A stretch of DNA of 64,000 nucleotides from Acidobacteriota bacterium. Its GTDB lineage: Bacteria > Acidobacteriota > Terriglobia > Bryobacterales > Bryobacteraceae. The stretch lies in NCBI GenBank assembly GCA_016185425.1, contig JACPNQ010000032.1:62001-126000 (forward strand), given 5' to 3'. The position numbers were made by a program, and so were the translations under genes. Shown in pieces: positions 62,257 to 64,000 of this stretch (the first letter of the stretch is position 1; every line of letters starts with the position of its first letter). The notes below the pieces were generated by a model that did no database searches, had not been told where the DNA came from, and saw only the letters and a list, made by a program, of their open reading frames with translations.

Positions 62257-63084
62257 GTGTCTCCTTCGATTGAATTGCTGGAACCTAAGCAGGCATGGGC
62301 AATCTCAGCCGCAAAGCCGCTCGATGAAGCGGTATGGCAAGCATGGCTCGCGAAGGGCCGGGCGCAAGACAAGCGCCGTAAGGCCTTGGGAATAAAGGTC
62401 TTAAAGTGGACTGGGATCGTAGGGCTGCTTGCCGCGGCGGGATTCTCCTTCCGTCTCGGGGCAGCTAGCCCGGCAGACGATCTTTCGAAATACCGTGGTT
62501 TCCAATTTGGTACAGACCTATCGACGGTCGCGCGACAGGCCGGCGTGGACCCGTCTCAGGTGAAGGTGATCCACAGCCGCCCGGCCCTGATCCAAGAGCT
62601 TGAGTGGCTCCCTCAGAGTCACGGCGTCTCTTCCCAGACAGAACCGGCCAAAAGTGTGGTCTTCAGCTTCTACACCGGCGAACTGTTTCGCATTGTAGTC
62701 GATTATGATCGCTACGAAACCGAGGGGATGACGTCCGACGACTTCGTCGAAGCAGTCTCCGCCACGTACGGAACTGCCACCAAGCCCGCCGTTTCAGCCA
62801 AGGTTGCGCAAAGCTACGGTGATCCCGAAGAGATCCTCGCGCAATGGCAGGATCCACAGTACCGCTTCGAATTGCTCCGTTATTCCTACGGGCCAACCTT
62901 CAAACTGGTGGGGATCAGCAAAAAGCTGGACGCGCCGGCCCAGGCCGCAACTCTGGAAGCGAAGCGGCTCGACGATCAGGAAGCGCCACAGAGGGATGCG
63001 GCCCGATTGGCGAGCGAAGTAGGGGCCGCAAAAGCCAAGTTGGAAAAGGCGAGGCTTGTGAACAAGCCGAAGTTTCGACCGTAG
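62257..63084 (+). CDS. Membrane-anchored protein of unknown function
   Basis: This 275-residue protein has one membrane helix near residues 52-68 (GIVGLLAAAGFSFRLGA). The larger domain behind it contains KYRGFQFGTDLSTVARQAGVDPSQVKVI, a family-like segment I cannot name. The last 40 residues are Lys/Ala/Glu-rich and probably helical. The chosen GTG at 62257 follows GAGGA with six-base spacing; longer starts exist. It leads a four-gene set ending in groES and is divergent from the XRE gene. Confidence 0.65.
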   Translation: MSPSIELLEPKQAWAISAAKPLDEAVWQAWLAKGRAQDKRRKALGIKVLKWTGIVGLLAAAGFSFRLGAASPADDLSKYRGFQFGTDLSTVARQAGVDPSQVKVIHSRPALIQELEWLPQSHGVSSQTEPAKSVVFSFYTGELFRIVVDYDRYETEGMTSDDFVEAVSATYGTATKPAVSAKVAQSYGDPEEILAQWQDPQYRFELLRYSYGPTFKLVGISKKLDAPAQAATLEAKRLDDQEAPQRDAARLASEVGAAKAKLEKARLVNKPKFRP

Positions 63085-63103
63085 CCCACGGAGGTACACG
63101 AAC

Positions 63104-63316
63104 ATGACGAGTATCGGAGTGGCTCCTTCTACATTTCAGGAAGGTGATGAAGTCGTGCTGGCCCGTGGCACTTACCCGGGCACCCTGGGCGTTTTTCTCC
63201 GGCTGAAAGAGGACGTCAACTGGGCGGATATTCGGGAGCGCAATGGGGACATCCGCAGTCATCCGGTGATATGGCTGGCTCATTCTGCGAAGGCAGCCCT
63301 CGGTTCCAAGAACTGA
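63104..63316 (+). CDS. Small conserved-looking protein (SH3/KOW-like)
   Basis: This 70-residue protein has a compact beta-rich middle, EGDEVVLARGTYPGTLGVFLRL, which looks like a KOW/SH3-type barrel, then KEDVNWADIRERNGDIRSHPVIWL. The Shine-Dalgarno GGAGG lies nine bases before the ATG. It follows the membrane protein gene by 19 bases and precedes another unknown gene by six. No signal or membrane segment is present. I do not know a family name for it. Confidence 0.65.
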   Translation: MTSIGVAPSTFQEGDEVVLARGTYPGTLGVFLRLKEDVNWADIRERNGDIRSHPVIWLAHSAKAALGSKN

Positions 63317-63322
63317 CCCGCC

Positions 63323-63769
63323 ATGACGGACATAATCACAGCGGGGAGCATTCTGGTTGCCGGGGGCAAGTATCCGCCGAAATCCTTCCTGCTCCAGAGC
63401 GAGTCTGATTCGAATGGATGGGCAGCCATCAAAGACGCCCGCGCCACGTTCGAAAAGACAGTTCAGGAAGCAGGATGGACTTTTTTCTTCATGGCTGGCG
63501 AAATCAAGACCACTGTCTTCGGACTTGACAAGCAAAAGGCGCTCCGCGCCGCGTTGAAGCGACTCATCGCGGACGTGAAATCTCAGCACTGCAACAGCAT
63601 CGAGATTACGCGGGTTATGAGTAAATCGTTCTTGAAAGTGCCCTATGTTAGTGTTTCCGCTCACCCACGGCATCTGCAGAAGGGTATGTGTTTTTCGGCT
63701 AACGAGGCGGGCTCAGACCCGGCACTCGTTACACAGACTCAATCTACAGGGAGGTTAACCGCATCATGA
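63323..63769 (+). CDS. Protein of unknown function, translationally coupled to groES
   Basis: This 148-residue protein has an N-terminal part with mixed strands (GSILVAGGKYPPKSFLLQS). A helix-rich middle follows (QKALRAALKRLIADVKSQHCN), then a segment SIEITRVMSKSFLKVPYVSVSAHPRHLQKG. I do not recognise a domain. Its stop codon overlaps the groES start (ATGA). A weak ribosome site makes the exact start less certain. The link to the chaperonin is positional only. Confidence 0.6.
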   Translation: MTDIITAGSILVAGGKYPPKSFLLQSESDSNGWAAIKDARATFEKTVQEAGWTFFFMAGEIKTTVFGLDKQKALRAALKRLIADVKSQHCNSIEITRVMSKSFLKVPYVSVSAHPRHLQKGMCFSANEAGSDPALVTQTQSTGRLTAS

Positions 63770-64000
63770 ACATTCGACCACTATACGACCGCATGGTGGT
63801 GAAGCGGACCGAGGAAGAGGAAACCACGCGCAGCGGCATCGTCATTCCCGATTCGGCCAAGGAAACGCCCCAGCAAGGTGAAGTGATGGCCATCGGGAAG
63901 GGCAAGCGGCTGGACGACGGCAAAATGGTCGCCCTTGACGTCCAAGTCGGCGACCGCATCCTGTTCGGCAAATATTCCGGCAACGAGATCAAACTGGAGG
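63766..64000 (+). CDS. groES: Co-chaperonin GroES (partial, cut by window edge)
   Basis: The reading frame from ATG 63766 gives MNIRPLYDRMVVKRTEEEET, then SGIVIPDSAKETPQQGEVMAIGKGKR and GDRILFGKYSGNEIKLE. This is an ordinary GroES start with its mobile loop around residues 18-33. It would cap GroEL during folding. GGGAGG lies 11 bases upstream. About 78 codons are in the window, and groEL is probably just beyond the right edge. I see no CIRCE element before it. Confidence 0.96.
   Translation, partial: MNIRPLYDRMVVKRTEEEETTRSGIVIPDSAKETPQQGEVMAIGKGKRLDDGKMVALDVQVGDRILFGKYSGNEIKLE

Noticed and set aside
63700..63766. CIRCE element for HrcA control of groES
   Set aside because: No TTAGCACTC-N9-GAGTGCTAA-like repeat is seen; the gene instead starts inside a coupled operon.
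1..64000. CRISPR array, rRNA, tRNA, prophage or transposase
   Set aside because: I found no regular spacer repeats, no cloverleaf-like tRNA sequence, no rRNA conserved blocks and no phage or transposase protein motifs.

Overview
The window looks like chromosome from an Acidobacteriota bacterium of the Solibacter/Bryobacter group (Terriglobia). This is inferred from family content, not from a marker gene. One secreted protein carries the C-terminal domain described from Solibacter (TIGR03437-like). There are two acidobacterial duplicated orphan permeases (ADOPs), one paired with a PadR regulator. There are two large TonB-dependent receptors with an N-terminal carboxypeptidase-regulatory domain, and many secreted hydrolases. 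I see no rRNA, tRNA, CRISPR array or intact mobile element. Gene density is high, and many genes are coupled by ATGA or GTGA overlaps.

Layout. 1-3273 (minus): GAF-ANTAR regulator, YheT-like hydrolase and two MacB-type permeases. 3307-8417 (plus): secreted metallopeptidase, DinB protein, then a periplasmic oxidative-stress unit of catalase, ankyrin protein and OxyR. 8422-20460 (minus): a ten-gene co-directional run, starting at a TetR gene with a palindromic operator and continuing through an RND pump, an M81 peptidase, an amidase, FolD, CoaE, an HtrA protease, a DUF1801 protein and a GH16-like enzyme. 20544-29123: hydrolase, small secreted protein, TonB receptor, a broken SDR gene, a putative methanethiol methyltransferase (MddA), DinB and YdeI-like proteins, and a ThuA-domain protein. 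29159-29930 holds decayed gene remnants. 29988-38021: PadR-ADOP pair, a second ADOP overlapping a nitronate monooxygenase, and a MarR-pirin pair with a promoter/operator.

38184-49780 is the most unusual part, a putative regulated transmembrane and outer-membrane electron conduit. It contains an FHA-adenylate cyclase, an MBL-fold hydrolase and a small cytochrome c. Next is a 980-residue fusion of two FHA domains, a seven-heme periplasmic segment between two membrane helices, a ferredoxin domain and an FAD/NAD(P)H oxidoreductase. It also has a di-heme membrane cytochrome b, a 16-cysteine ferredoxin with two cyclic-nucleotide-binding domains, and a decaheme cytochrome with an MtrB/PioB-like porin. 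The domains suggest a chain from NAD(P)H across both membranes, possibly gated by cAMP and phosphoprotein signals. That is inference.

49795-54567 contains a decayed second copy of the MarR gene, a TonB receptor, a broken PLP trans-sulfuration gene and an unexplained hairpin-rich intergenic stretch. 54568-61092 (minus) is a five-gene glycan cluster with two GT4-type glycosyltransferases, two GH130-like enzymes and a transglutaminase-like protein. 61135-64000: an XRE regulator, divergent from three uncharacterised genes leading into groES. Two copies of one inverted repeat lie between them.
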